A stretch of DNA of 64,000 nt. It comes from Bacteroidales bacterium (lineage in GTDB: Bacteria > Bacteroidota > Bacteroidia > Bacteroidales > UBA932). Below, one piece after another: positions 28,201 through 37,379 of this stretch. Every line of letters begins with the position of its first letter. Position 1 is the stretch's first letter. The stretch is taken from assembly GCA_011620605.1 (NCBI GenBank), contig WOYW01000015.1, forward strand, positions 166,975 through 230,974, in the 5' to 3' direction. The notes under the pieces are model-generated. The model made no database searches, was not told the DNA's origin, and was given only the letters and a program-made list of their open reading frames with translations. The position numbers were made by a program, and so were the translations under genes.

Positions 28201-30969
28201 TTAATTATCCCAGAAACTGGAGTTTTTCTTGTATTGCAAAACATCTGCCAGTGCAGAAGCCTTTGCGGCTATGCGGAAACTCCAGCTTTCCCATTTACCG
28301 TTGGGAACCCAGGAAAAAGACATTTGAAAACAATGGAGATCATAAGTGGCACTTAGCTGGGTAGTGGTAAGTTTAAATTTCATCATGTCCAGTCCGCTCC
28401 TGACGTTAATGCTGAGGTCTCTGGTGAGTTTGACTTGTGCCGAAATTCCGAGTGTCTGGTTAAAATTATGATTGGTGTTCAATTGCTCGTTAGCGAAAGT
28501 GTAAGACCGGTTATAGGAAAAACTGTAATTCAGGTTTACAGACCAGGGGATCTCCGGATCCATATAGTAAACCCATCCTCCCGGAATGTATTCACCGGTC
28601 AGCGGATCTTCATAAATTAACTGGTACGAATCATTCTTGCTTTTCCGGTCTCCCCCTTTAAAAGAATAGGAAGTCGAGAAACTGGCATTGGTCAGTCTGG
28701 CCAGATTCCCCGTTCTCAACACGTTCAGTGTGTTGATCCGTTGTCCTCTTTCATTTATGGCATATGGATCAAACATGGCATTCGCATTTATGCCGAGTTT
28801 TTCAAAGACCGAAGTAGACAAACTGACGCTTATGTTGGAAAGTTTCATCGAATCTGCCAAGAAATTGTATGAGCCGTTCAACGACAGGTTGTCAATGATC
28901 TTGATCTTTTTTACCCCGCCGTTCTCTGTGGTGTCTTTTTTATTAAACACTTTGGCCTCTACGTTGTTCCCCAGTGAAAAACTGATGGAAGCATTTCGTC
29001 CTTTGGACGGGGGTCCGTATACCGATTTGCTGTATTTATTGTATTCCACCAAATATTCCCGCCCCAGTGAATCGGTATAATTCAGTGTCGTATAGCCGTT
29101 GGCTTTTGTTCCAAGTTCAGGTCTGTAACTGAAACTCACCGAAGGTGTCATCATGTGACGAATGGCCCTGAGACGTCCTGTCGGTTTGAAATTGAACATA
29201 CCGTATACACGTGTAGACATGGAAATCCCTCCCGAGTAAGACTGTGTGATCCCGAACTCGCTGAACGGTTGAGAAGTTGTGGATACCACTTTTTGCTCCA
29301 CCTGATCAAATGTGCGGGTCTCACTCATAAAATGCCAGTTCATACCATAGCTTAAGGTAGGTGTAAAATTCAAATATTTGAGCAATGTAAAACTGGGAAG
29401 CCCTATGGAAAAATTATGCTGCATGCCCGTTTTGTAAGCTTTCCAGAAATCGGGAGTCCCAAATTGTGAAGATTTAAAATTCAGTTTGTTCTGAAAGGCA
29501 GTATTGTAACTCAGTGTTATATCCTCATAAAATCGCTTTTTCCCCACCCTGTACTTACGTTTGAAAGGATTGATACGACTCATGGTAAATGTCAGGTTGG
29601 GCAACGTAAGAGCATAGGAAGAGTCCCTGTTGTTCTGACTGTGTAACAGGTTAATTGAGAGATTGAACGGTGTGCCTGCAAACTTTTTTGCATAGGAAAC
29701 GCTGGAAGATGTCTGGGATTGCAGTGCCTCGTCAATGGACCGACTGTTAAACCGGTTGTTTGTAGGACTTGAAAAATTTACAGAAGCACTGAAAGACGTT
29801 CCGGGACGTTTTTTGGGATCCTGTGTATGACTCCAGCGAATGGAAAAATCTCCCGATTCCTGATAATCAGACGAACCTTTTTCTCCTGTTATGTTTTTGG
29901 AATAACTTACATTTAGGTTCCCGTTGTATTTATATCGGTTCTTATACCTGGCAGTTCCCCTTACAGCCCAGGATCCCATGGAATATATGTCCCCTGTAAC
30001 GGAAAAGTCAAGGTAATCCCCAAAAACAAAGTAATACCCCAGATCCTTCAGGAAGAATCCCCGGGCAACTTCTTCCCCGTAAGAGGGTATCAGTAACCCT
30101 CCCGAACGTTCGGGCCGTTTAGGAACAAAGCCGAAAGGCACAATTATGGGTGTGGGAACATCTTCAATAACTACATAAGAGGGCCCGAAAATAGTTTGTC
30201 CCACGTTCCCGTCTTCATCTGCCGTTATTTTGGCGTTGGTCATGTGCAGGTAAAAGTGAGGATGTTCGGCATCACATGTAGTATACTTTCCGCCGTGGAT
30301 ATTAATGGAATTGTCCGGCATTTTTTTCAGGTGCGATCCGTGCAGGAACCCCTGCTCATCCTGTGTGACCATATTATTGATCCTGGCTTTTCTGGAATCG
30401 AAATTATAATAGACCGACTCCATCACATAACTGTTATTTCCTTCCTTCATTTCCGGTTTGCCCTGCATTACCCCCGTAGAATCCACTACGCCCGTAGCAA
30501 AGACAGTTCTTGTATCGTCATCATATTCCATGTATTCTGCCTTGATCTCCAAGTTGTCATAGGTGACCTTTACATCCCCGTAGTAATACAACATGGTTTT
30601 CCCGCCCCTGAAATCTTCCACAACAGAATCCCTGGCCGTAGAGAAAGCAGGAGCTTCCAGCTGTGTATGTGCCCTGATACTGTCAAGACGTGCCAGGCTG
30701 TCCAGGTCTACGGGAGAAAGCCCTACGGCAGCTTCTTCCAATCCTGTATATTTGCCCAATGTTTCCCACATTACAGATAAAGGAGATTTGTCCGGTAAAG
30801 ATACTACCGGAGTATTCAGATATTGTCTATACATCCGGCTTACGGGAGCTATGGAATTTTCTATTATCCTTTTCTGCTGACCATGAACGGGTAATACGAC
30901 CAGAACAAGGAATACCAGACAATATAGGGTATGCAAAATACTTTTTTTATCTTTGTCTTTCGCAGACAT
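28201..30969 (-). CDS. lptD: LPS-assembly outer-membrane protein LptD-like
   Basis: 922 residues from ATG 30967-30969; the frame is open further upstream but the signal peptide (ILHTLYCLVFLVLVVLPVHGQ) begins just after this ATG. The N-terminal OstA/LptA-like domain shows YYGDVKVTYDNLEIKAEYME; the rest is a large beta-barrel with many alternating strands and RNRYKYNGNLNVSYSKN. It places LPS in the outer leaflet with LptE; no lptE is seen. The start codon lies 15 bases from the start of the divergent amidase gene, so each gene's promoter lies in or at the other's coding sequence. Confidence 0.85.
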   Translation of the reverse strand: MSAKDKDKKSILHTLYCLVFLVLVVLPVHGQQKRIIENSIAPVSRMYRQYLNTPVVSLPDKSPLSVMWETLGKYTGLEEAAVGLSPVDLDSLARLDSIRAHTQLEAPAFSTARDSVVEDFRGGKTMLYYYGDVKVTYDNLEIKAEYMEYDDDTRTVFATGVVDSTGVMQGKPEMKEGNNSYVMESVYYNFDSRKARINNMVTQDEQGFLHGSHLKKMPDNSINIHGGKYTTCDAEHPHFYLHMTNAKITADEDGNVGQTIFGPSYVVIEDVPTPIIVPFGFVPKRPERSGGLLIPSYGEEVARGFFLKDLGYYFVFGDYLDFSVTGDIYSMGSWAVRGTARYKNRYKYNGNLNVSYSKNITGEKGSSDYQESGDFSIRWSHTQDPKKRPGTSFSASVNFSSPTNNRFNSRSIDEALQSQTSSSVSYAKKFAGTPFNLSINLLHSQNNRDSSYALTLPNLTFTMSRINPFKRKYRVGKKRFYEDITLSYNTAFQNKLNFKSSQFGTPDFWKAYKTGMQHNFSIGLPSFTLLKYLNFTPTLSYGMNWHFMSETRTFDQVEQKVVSTTSQPFSEFGITQSYSGGISMSTRVYGMFNFKPTGRLRAIRHMMTPSVSFSYRPELGTKANGYTTLNYTDSLGREYLVEYNKYSKSVYGPPSKGRNASISFSLGNNVEAKVFNKKDTTENGGVKKIKIIDNLSLNGSYNFLADSMKLSNISVSLSTSVFEKLGINANAMFDPYAINERGQRINTLNVLRTGNLARLTNASFSTSYSFKGGDRKSKNDSYQLIYEDPLTGEYIPGGWVYYMDPEIPWSVNLNYSFSYNRSYTFANEQLNTNHNFNQTLGISAQVKLTRDLSINVRSGLDMMKFKLTTTQLSATYDLHCFQMSFSWVPNGKWESWSFRIAAKASALADVLQYKKNSSFWDN
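30948..30955 (+). promoter_or_regulatory. Putative -7 box for the amidase gene, inside lptD
   Basis: TATCTTTG matches TAnnTTTG and is 29 bases before ATG 30985. It lies within the first codons of lptD on the opposite strand. Confidence 0.5.
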
Positions 30970-30975
30970 AAGCTG

Positions 30976-30983
30976 CAAATATA
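30976..30983 (-). promoter_or_regulatory. Putative -7 box for lptD
   Basis: TATATTTG on the minus strand, TAnnTTTG match, 6 bases before the lptD ATG, in the 15-base gap between the two start codons. Confidence 0.45.
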
Positions 30984-30984
30984 T

Positions 30985-32073
30985 ATGAAAAAACTGATTC
31001 CCGTATTGGTTGTAATTCTCTCTGTTTGCAATTCGTATGCCATCATGGCCCAGGGATTTTCCGGCCCTGTGGTACGCAAAGTGGTTATTGACCCCGGGCA
31101 CGGCGGTCACGATCCCGGAGCTTTAAGTCCGGACAGGAAGCTGAGAGAAAAAGACATAAACCTTTCTGTGGCAAAACATCTTGGAGCGGAGATCAGCAAA
31201 AAGTATTCGGATATTAAGGTTATATACACCAGAACTGCAGACGTGGCCGTAGACCTGGACAAGCGCGGAACTCTCGCTACCCGGGAAGATGCGGATCTGT
31301 TTATATCCATACACGTTAATTCCGCTAAAAGGACTACCTCTGTCCCGGTAGGTCCTGAAACCTGGGTTTTTGGAGGAGACCGCAGCCGGAGAAAGGATGA
31401 CAGTTACGATGTGGTCCTGAAAGAAAATGAAGTTATCAAGTTTGAAGAAAACTACGAAGCTAAATACGAAGGTTTTGACCCGGACAATCCTGAATCCATG
31501 ATCGTCTTTAATTTCCAGAAAGACGCCATAATGAGGCAATCCAGAATATTGGGATCCTGTATTCAGCAATCATTACGCCGGAGTTCCTTCCTGGGCGGTC
31601 AAAACGACAGGGGTCTGAAAGAAGGTGGTTTTGTAGTGCTGGCTTATTGTTCCATGCCAGCCATCCTGGTAGAAATGGGATTTCTTAACAGCAGCGCGGA
31701 TCGCAAAATACTGAGTACCGAGAACGGGCGCAGGAATATTGCCCGGCAATTGATGCTTGGTTTTGAGGAATACCTGGAAAGCTACGGAGAAAACGGACTT
31801 TCTGCCGTAAACACAGAAGTACCTGAAATACAATACAGGGTGCAAATTCTGTCTACCAGGGAAGCCCTTCCCGCCTCTCACGAAACACTGAAAGCTTTTC
31901 CTGCAACAGAGCTTGTTGTATGTAACGATCAAATATATAAATATAAGTATACGTTGGGAAACTTTCCTGACAGGGAAGATGCTCAAGAATATTGTAACAA
32001 CCTCAGGAAAAGTGATTTCCCGGATGCCTTTGTGATCGCCGTGAAGGATGGCAAATTGGTTCCTGCTAATTAA
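30985..32073 (+). CDS. N-acetylmuramoyl-L-alanine amidase with C-terminal SPOR-like domain
   Basis: 362 residues from ATG 30985, chosen because the signal peptide (KKLIPVLVVILSVCNSYAIMAQ) begins there. Amidase_3 zinc-enzyme motifs: VIDPGHGGHDPGA, LFISIHVNSA and LVEMGFLNSSADR. The last 80 residues (QYRVQILST...KYKYTLGNFPDREDA) look like a SPOR peptidoglycan-binding domain. It cleaves the bond between muramic acid and the stem peptide during cell separation. It is 6 bases before mlaD and likely co-transcribed. Confidence 0.93.
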   Translation: MKKLIPVLVVILSVCNSYAIMAQGFSGPVVRKVVIDPGHGGHDPGALSPDRKLREKDINLSVAKHLGAEISKKYSDIKVIYTRTADVAVDLDKRGTLATREDADLFISIHVNSAKRTTSVPVGPETWVFGGDRSRRKDDSYDVVLKENEVIKFEENYEAKYEGFDPDNPESMIVFNFQKDAIMRQSRILGSCIQQSLRRSSFLGGQNDRGLKEGGFVVLAYCSMPAILVEMGFLNSSADRKILSTENGRRNIARQLMLGFEEYLESYGENGLSAVNTEVPEIQYRVQILSTREALPASHETLKAFPATELVVCNDQIYKYKYTLGNFPDREDAQEYCNNLRKSDFPDAFVIAVKDGKLVPAN

Positions 32074-32079
32074 ACCGCA

Positions 32080-33000
32080 ATGAAAATCAAAAAAATGTCT
32101 CGTGAATTGAAGATCGGTCTATTTGCACTGATCGTGATAGTTGTTTTATATTTTGTAGTCCAGTTTCTGAAAGGGAATGATCTGTTCAGGGGGACAAATA
32201 CCTTTTATGCGGTATATCCCAGCGTGGAAGGTCTGGCTCCCACAAGCCCTGTTTCTGTACTTGGACTGACGGCAGGAACGGTAGACAAAATTGATTTTGA
32301 TCAGGAAACTCAACAAATGATCGTTAAGATCAGTTTGAAAAATAAATTCAGACTCCCTGAAGGGACCCGGGCTGAGATCTATAGTGCCGACATATTAGGG
32401 GGAAAGGCCGTCCGTTTGATACTTGGCAATTCTTCAGCATGGCATGCTTCCGGGGACACCCTTGAAGCCTCAGTTCAACAGGATCTGATCACACTTCTGA
32501 CAACAGAACTTGTGGAACTGAAAGATGACATATCCGGATTAACATCCAATCTGAACGAAACCATATTACGCGTTAATAACATTCTGGATGACGAAAACCG
32601 GAACAACATTAAAGAGAGTCTTGGTAAGCTGAATTCATCCCTGAGCCATATTAACCAACTGTCAGAAACGCTTGGAAACAATGCTTCCCGTATAGATAAC
32701 ATCCTGGCCGGTGCCGATACCCTGGCCGATGAATTAAACCGGGCAATGAAGAATCTTTCGGGAACCCTGGATAATTTTGACGCTGTATCTGCAGAACTTA
32801 AAGGGGCCGATCTGGGGGGAACCGTGGTAGAATTGCATAAATTACTTGAAAATCTGAGCAATCCCGAAGGGACCCTTGGGCAAATCGGATCCAATCCGGA
32901 ATTGTATCATTCTCTTACCGATATTCTGTCCAGAGCCGATTCCCTGATCCAACTGATAAGCGAAAATCCTAAAAAATACATTCGGATCACTGTTTTTTAA
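32080..33000 (+). CDS. MlaD/MCE family lipid-transport protein
   Basis: 306 residues. One N-terminal membrane segment (about 11-29), then an MCE domain (RGTNTFYAVYPSVEGLAPTS, VSVLGLTAGTVDKIDF) and a long helical C-terminal region (about 140-260) rich in heptad-like Leu/Asn. Such proteins form hexameric shuttles for phospholipid between the membranes. The ABC-transporter partners (mlaE/mlaF) are not in the window. Pairing with the upstream amidase is common in this phylum. Confidence 0.88.
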   Translation: MKIKKMSRELKIGLFALIVIVVLYFVVQFLKGNDLFRGTNTFYAVYPSVEGLAPTSPVSVLGLTAGTVDKIDFDQETQQMIVKISLKNKFRLPEGTRAEIYSADILGGKAVRLILGNSSAWHASGDTLEASVQQDLITLLTTELVELKDDISGLTSNLNETILRVNNILDDENRNNIKESLGKLNSSLSHINQLSETLGNNASRIDNILAGADTLADELNRAMKNLSGTLDNFDAVSAELKGADLGGTVVELHKLLENLSNPEGTLGQIGSNPELYHSLTDILSRADSLIQLISENPKKYIRITVF

Positions 33001-33068
33001 ATTATTCATATTTGTCCTAAATGCCCACCTGTCAACAGAAAGCACAATTTGGGGTTTTTACCTTGCTC

Positions 33069-33111
33069 ATAATCAGAGATTTGCAATAAAGCATTTTTTC
33101 ACTCTGATTAT
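33069..33111. repeat. Inverted repeat upstream of dnaA
   Basis: ATAATCAGAG (33069-33078) and CTCTGATTAT (33102-33111) are a perfect 10-base inverted repeat with a 23-base spacer, in an AT-rich 209-base gap between mlaD and dnaA. It could be an operator or weak terminator of mlaD. The rest of the gap (33001-33209) has no convincing DnaA box and no ORF. Confidence 0.5.
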
Positions 33112-33209
33112 TAAGGCATTATTATTTTTTTGAAAAATACAAGTGTTTTTCATTTTTTTTTTACCATTTTTTTTAACCATTTTTGTATACATAAACCCCA
33201 AATCTAAAT

Positions 33210-34625
33210 ATGTCTCCGTCTCCTCACAAAATTGTTTGGAATAACTGTCTGAATATTATTAAGGATAACATTCAACCATCCGGTTTTAGCACCTGGTTTG
33301 AACCGATTATCCCGGTTAAACTCAAAGACAATGTTCTGACCATTGAGGTGCCTTCCCATTTTTTCAGAGAATATATAGAAGAACACTATATTGACCTGCT
33401 TGGCCATTGTTTAAGAAAAGAACTTGGCAGTATGGCTAAACTGGAATATTGCGTAAAAGTGGATTCGTTCAGTAAAGGGGTCCCCGTGCCTCACCAGGGG
33501 CAGGGTCAATTTCAAAATAAAGCCATTCCATTTTCCAGGGGCAACCAGGAAGAATTAGCCAGTCCTTATGTAATTCCCGGTATCAGGCAGGTAAAGATCG
33601 ATCCCCAGCTAAATGCCGCTTATTCATTCGATAATTTTGTAGAAGGCTCCTGTAACCGGTTGGCACGTACTGCCGGATTAAGTATTGCCGAAAAACCGGG
33701 AGGCCCTTTCAATCCATTATTTATATACGGCGGTTCGGGCCTTGGAAAAACACATCTTGCCCAGGCTATAGGGATCGAGATAAAAAAGCGGATGCCAGAA
33801 AAAGTAGTTTTGTACGTATCTGCCAACTTGTTCCAGATCCAGTTCATGGATGCTGTCAATATCAAAAACAAACTGACTGATTTTATGCATTTCTATCAAA
33901 TGATAGATGTGCTGATCATTGACGATGTACAGGAATTTGCCTGCAAACCGGGGACTCAGAATGCTTATTTCAACATTTTCAATCACCTACACCAGTCAGG
34001 GAAACAATTGATCCTGACAAGCGACCGGGCCCCTGTTGAGCTTAAGGATTTGGATGACAGACTTTTATCTCGTTTTAAATGGGGACTTTCTGCTGAATTA
34101 CTGGCTCCAGATTATGCCACCAGGCTGGCTATCCTGGAAAAGAAATGCTATAACGAAGGCGTGGAAGTTCCCCGTGAAGTACTTGAGTTCATTGCGGAAC
34201 AGGTCACTACCAACGTCAGAGAAATTGAAGGCACTTTCTGCTCCCTGCTGGCACAGTCGACTTTTAACAAACAACCTGTAACCTTACAATTGGCCCAGGT
34301 TATAACCGACCGGCTGGTAAGTTCGGTTACCCGTGAAATTTCCGTACAGGACATTCAAAAGAGCGTCTGCCATTATTTTGGCATTACACAGGAAAATCTC
34401 CTTTCAAAAACCCGCAAACGGGAAATTTGCCAGGCAAGGCAAATTGCCATGTATCTGAGCCGGAATCTCACAAAGAACTCGCTTTCTTCCATTGGATCAA
34501 TGATTGGAGGCAAAGATCATGCAACTGTACTGCATTCTTACAATACCGTATGCAATCTGATGGATACCGACCGTATGTTCCGCCAATATGTGACGGACAT
34601 TGAGAAACGACTCAAAAACGGTTAA
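33210..34625 (+). CDS. dnaA: Chromosomal replication initiator DnaA
   Basis: 471 residues. Domain I (WNNCLNIIKDNIQPSGFSTW), a short variable domain II, AAA+ domain III with Walker A GGSGLGKTH (174-182) and Walker B VLIIDDVQE, and the domain IV helix-turn-helix GGKDHATVLHSYNTV that binds DnaA boxes. It opens the origin. No DnaA-box cluster is visible beside it, so the origin may lie elsewhere. The gap to pepD is 11 bases and they are probably co-transcribed. Confidence 0.97.
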   Translation: MSPSPHKIVWNNCLNIIKDNIQPSGFSTWFEPIIPVKLKDNVLTIEVPSHFFREYIEEHYIDLLGHCLRKELGSMAKLEYCVKVDSFSKGVPVPHQGQGQFQNKAIPFSRGNQEELASPYVIPGIRQVKIDPQLNAAYSFDNFVEGSCNRLARTAGLSIAEKPGGPFNPLFIYGGSGLGKTHLAQAIGIEIKKRMPEKVVLYVSANLFQIQFMDAVNIKNKLTDFMHFYQMIDVLIIDDVQEFACKPGTQNAYFNIFNHLHQSGKQLILTSDRAPVELKDLDDRLLSRFKWGLSAELLAPDYATRLAILEKKCYNEGVEVPREVLEFIAEQVTTNVREIEGTFCSLLAQSTFNKQPVTLQLAQVITDRLVSSVTREISVQDIQKSVCHYFGITQENLLSKTRKREICQARQIAMYLSRNLTKNSLSSIGSMIGGKDHATVLHSYNTVCNLMDTDRMFRQYVTDIEKRLKNG

Positions 34626-34636
34626 AATCCATCACC

Positions 34637-36085
34637 ATGAATATATTGGAACCCTCATCAGTTTTTAAATTCTTTTTTGAAATATGCAAAATACCGCGGG
34701 AAAGCGGCAACGAAGCGGGAATGACCCGTTTCCTTGAAAATTTTGCCAAAAACCGTAACCTGGAATACCAAACCGATAAGACGGGGAACGTAGTTATCCG
34801 AAAACCTGCTTTAAAGGGAAAAGAGAACAGCCCGGGCGTGATCCTTCAAAGCCATACCGATATGGTGTGCGAAAAAAACGAAGATACTGTTTTTGATTTT
34901 TCGAAAGACGCCATTCAACCATATGTGGAAGACGGTTGGTTAAAAGCAAAAGGCACTACACTGGGCGCCGATGACGGAATAGGCGTTGCCGCCTCCCTGG
35001 CGGTTCTGGATGACAATTCACTGGTACACGGCCCCCTGGAATGCCTGTTTACCGTATCTGAAGAAACGGGACTGGACGGAGCCCGAGCAGTAGCTCCGGG
35101 ATTCATTAAAGGTTCCATTCTGTTGAACCTGGATTCGGAAGATGAAGGGGAAGTATTTATTGGATGCGCCGGAGGTATTGATACTACAGCCAGTTTTACC
35201 TATACAGAAAAACCAGCACCTACAGCAGGAGTCACAGCCCTGAAAGTCAGCATTACAGGAGCTACCGGGGGGCACAGCGGGGACGAGATCCATAAGGATC
35301 TGTGCAATGCCGTTCAGGTGCTTGCCCGTTTTCTGTGGAATGCACAGCAGAAATTCAGTTTTGACATTGGTTTCATTTCCGGAGGAAACAAGCGGAATGC
35401 CATAGCACGGGAAGCGGTTGGCGTATGCGTTATCCGTAATTCAGATCGTACTGCATTTAACCAAATGTTCCAATCTATGGCTTCCGAATGGACGGCAGAG
35501 CACAAACACACCGACCCTGAATTGGAAAGTTCCGTTACAGAATGTGAAATGCCCCTGACGGTGATGGATACCAAAACGGCCGCGAACCTGACCGCCTCCC
35601 TGTACGCATGTCCGCACGGGGTACTGTCCATGAGCAAGGATATTCCCTTATTGGTGGAAACTTCTACCAACCTGGCATCTGTCCGGATGGATCAGAAAAA
35701 CAGGATGATCCGCATTGGCAGCAGCCAGCGTAGTGCCCTAAACTCGGCAAGAAAGAACGCGGCTCAGCGTATTGAAAGCCTCTTTCGCCTGGCCGGGGCA
35801 CAGGTATCCCACGAAGGGGAATATCCCGGATGGGCTCCAAACCCCGATTCCGCCGTTTTGAAAATATGTGAAGAAGCCTATTTAAAATTATTTAAAACGC
35901 CAGTAAAGGTTAAGGCCATTCATGCCGGGCTGGAATGCGGTATTTTTCTGGATGCATTCCCCAATCTGGACATGATATCCATAGGGCCTACGCTCCAAGG
36001 AGTTCACGCCCCTACTGAAAGGCTTGAAATTGCAACAGTGGGTAAATTCTGGGATCTTTTACTGGAAATCATCAGGAAAGTATAA
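34637..36085 (+). CDS. pepD: Aminoacyl-histidine dipeptidase (PepD, M20)
   Basis: 482 residues, full length for PepD. Metal-site motifs typical of the M20 family: GVILQSHTDMVCEKN, TTLGADDGIGVA, SEETGLDGARA and GGHSGDEIH; the C-terminal ligand is in AIHAGLECG. It hydrolyses Xaa-His and other dipeptides in the cytoplasm. It is followed by rpe after 2 bases, forming a dnaA-pepD-rpe run of unrelated housekeeping genes. Confidence 0.95.
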   Translation: MNILEPSSVFKFFFEICKIPRESGNEAGMTRFLENFAKNRNLEYQTDKTGNVVIRKPALKGKENSPGVILQSHTDMVCEKNEDTVFDFSKDAIQPYVEDGWLKAKGTTLGADDGIGVAASLAVLDDNSLVHGPLECLFTVSEETGLDGARAVAPGFIKGSILLNLDSEDEGEVFIGCAGGIDTTASFTYTEKPAPTAGVTALKVSITGATGGHSGDEIHKDLCNAVQVLARFLWNAQQKFSFDIGFISGGNKRNAIAREAVGVCVIRNSDRTAFNQMFQSMASEWTAEHKHTDPELESSVTECEMPLTVMDTKTAANLTASLYACPHGVLSMSKDIPLLVETSTNLASVRMDQKNRMIRIGSSQRSALNSARKNAAQRIESLFRLAGAQVSHEGEYPGWAPNPDSAVLKICEEAYLKLFKTPVKVKAIHAGLECGIFLDAFPNLDMISIGPTLQGVHAPTERLEIATVGKFWDLLLEIIRKV

Positions 36086-36087
36086 TC

Positions 36088-36729
36088 ATGGGAAAAGTAT
36101 CTGTATCTCTTTTGTCTTCTGATTTTGCACATCTGGCCGATTCCTGCAAAATGATCAACCAAACCAATGCCTGGAGCATTCACCTGGACATTATGGACGG
36201 TGTGTTTGTTCCCAATATTTCATATGGATTCCCTTTTATTGAAGCGGTTTCGCGTTACTCAAAAAAACCACTGGATGCACATTTAATGACAGTAGCTCCG
36301 TCGCGCTATTACCAAAGATACAGGGACCTGGGGATCAACTGGCTGACAGTTCACTGGGAAACCTGCCCCCACTTAAACAGGGATTTGCAGGAAATCCGGC
36401 GTCTGGGTATGAAATCCGGAATCGCAGTCAATCCGGCTACTCCGGTAAGTCATTTGGAACAGGCAGTTCACTACGCTGATCTGGTTCTGATCATGTCCGT
36501 TAATCCCGGCTTTGGAGGCCAGGTCTTTATTCCGGAAAGCCTGGAAAAGATAAGTGAATTGAAAGAGATGAGAACCCGAAAGGATCTGGATTTCCTGATC
36601 CAGGTAGACGGCGGGATAAATGACACTAATGCCTCTGAATTATACAAACATGGTGCAGATATTCTGGTAGCAGGTAATTGTGTTTTCCAGGCAGAAGATC
36701 CTGCAGCTGCCATAGAGGCCATCATTTGA
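36088..36729 (+). CDS. rpe: Ribulose-phosphate 3-epimerase
   Basis: 213 residues, TIM barrel. Motifs SLLSSDFAHL, HLDIMDGVFVPNISYG, DAHLMT, VNPGFGGQVF and QVDGGIND are all present, including the metal-binding His and Asp residues. It interconverts ribulose-5-phosphate and xylulose-5-phosphate in the pentose phosphate pathway. The last 8 bases overlap the convergent psd. Confidence 0.96.
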   Translation: MGKVSVSLLSSDFAHLADSCKMINQTNAWSIHLDIMDGVFVPNISYGFPFIEAVSRYSKKPLDAHLMTVAPSRYYQRYRDLGINWLTVHWETCPHLNRDLQEIRRLGMKSGIAVNPATPVSHLEQAVHYADLVLIMSVNPGFGGQVFIPESLEKISELKEMRTRKDLDFLIQVDGGINDTNASELYKHGADILVAGNCVFQAEDPAAAIEAII

Positions 36730-37378
36730 GATCGGCTATAAGCGTTTCACAGCCCCACACCTTTTGACCTTTTTTAACCCTGACTTCAGCATCCTGGGGA
36801 AGCAGTATATCCACCCGGGAACCGAATTTAATGATCCCCAGTTCGCTGCATTGCAAAACCTGTTTGCCTATACGTGCTTTGCAGATTACCCGGCGTGCAA
36901 TGAGTCCCGCTACCTGCCTGACTCCAATAATGTGCCTTCCCTGGTTTAAAAAGACTGTCGTATGTTCATTCTTTTCTGAAGATTTGGGATGCCAGGCTAC
37001 CATTTTGTCTCCGGGGTGGTATTTGTAATAAACAATGTCACCGGCACAGGGATACCAGTTGACGTGTACATTGAACATATTCATAAAGATGGATACCTGT
37101 AATCTTTTTTCATGCAGGTATTCATTGACCTCTACCTCTTTGATCAGAACTATCCGGCCGTCTGCCGGGGCCACTATGCTGTTCTCTTTTATAAGGATAT
37201 CCCGTTGTGGTATCCTGAAAAACATGAGTGTTTGTAAAAGTACAAGCAGGGATGCCGCTCCTAAAAGAGTGAGTATCCAGAAATTATACAGAGAGAAGGC
37301 TATGATCAGGGCCAGGATCACGGCTATGGTCACTATTACTATCAGTATAGTCGTTCTTCCTTCTTTGTGAATCCTCAT
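36722..37378 (-). CDS. psd: Phosphatidylserine decarboxylase-family protein
   Basis: 218 residues. Membrane segment(s) near 12-52, then the decarboxylase domain with APADGRIVLI, FMNMFNVHVNWYPCAGDIVY and C-terminal FGSRVDILLP. The Gly-Ser in FGSR is the expected self-cleavage site that makes the pyruvoyl group, as in the short bacterial Psd class. It makes phosphatidylethanolamine. cdsA is immediately upstream (1-base gap), a natural phospholipid-synthesis pair; pssA is not seen. Confidence 0.92.
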   Translation of the reverse strand: MRIHKEGRTTILIVIVTIAVILALIIAFSLYNFWILTLLGAASLLVLLQTLMFFRIPQRDILIKENSIVAPADGRIVLIKEVEVNEYLHEKRLQVSIFMNMFNVHVNWYPCAGDIVYYKYHPGDKMVAWHPKSSEKNEHTTVFLNQGRHIIGVRQVAGLIARRVICKARIGKQVLQCSELGIIKFGSRVDILLPQDAEVRVKKGQKVWGCETLIADLK

Positions 37379-37379
37379 A

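Noticed and set aside
33001..33209. Chromosome origin next to dnaA
   Set aside because: The region is AT-rich, but no convincing TTATCCACA-type DnaA boxes or 13-mer clusters were found by eye; AT-richness alone is not enough.
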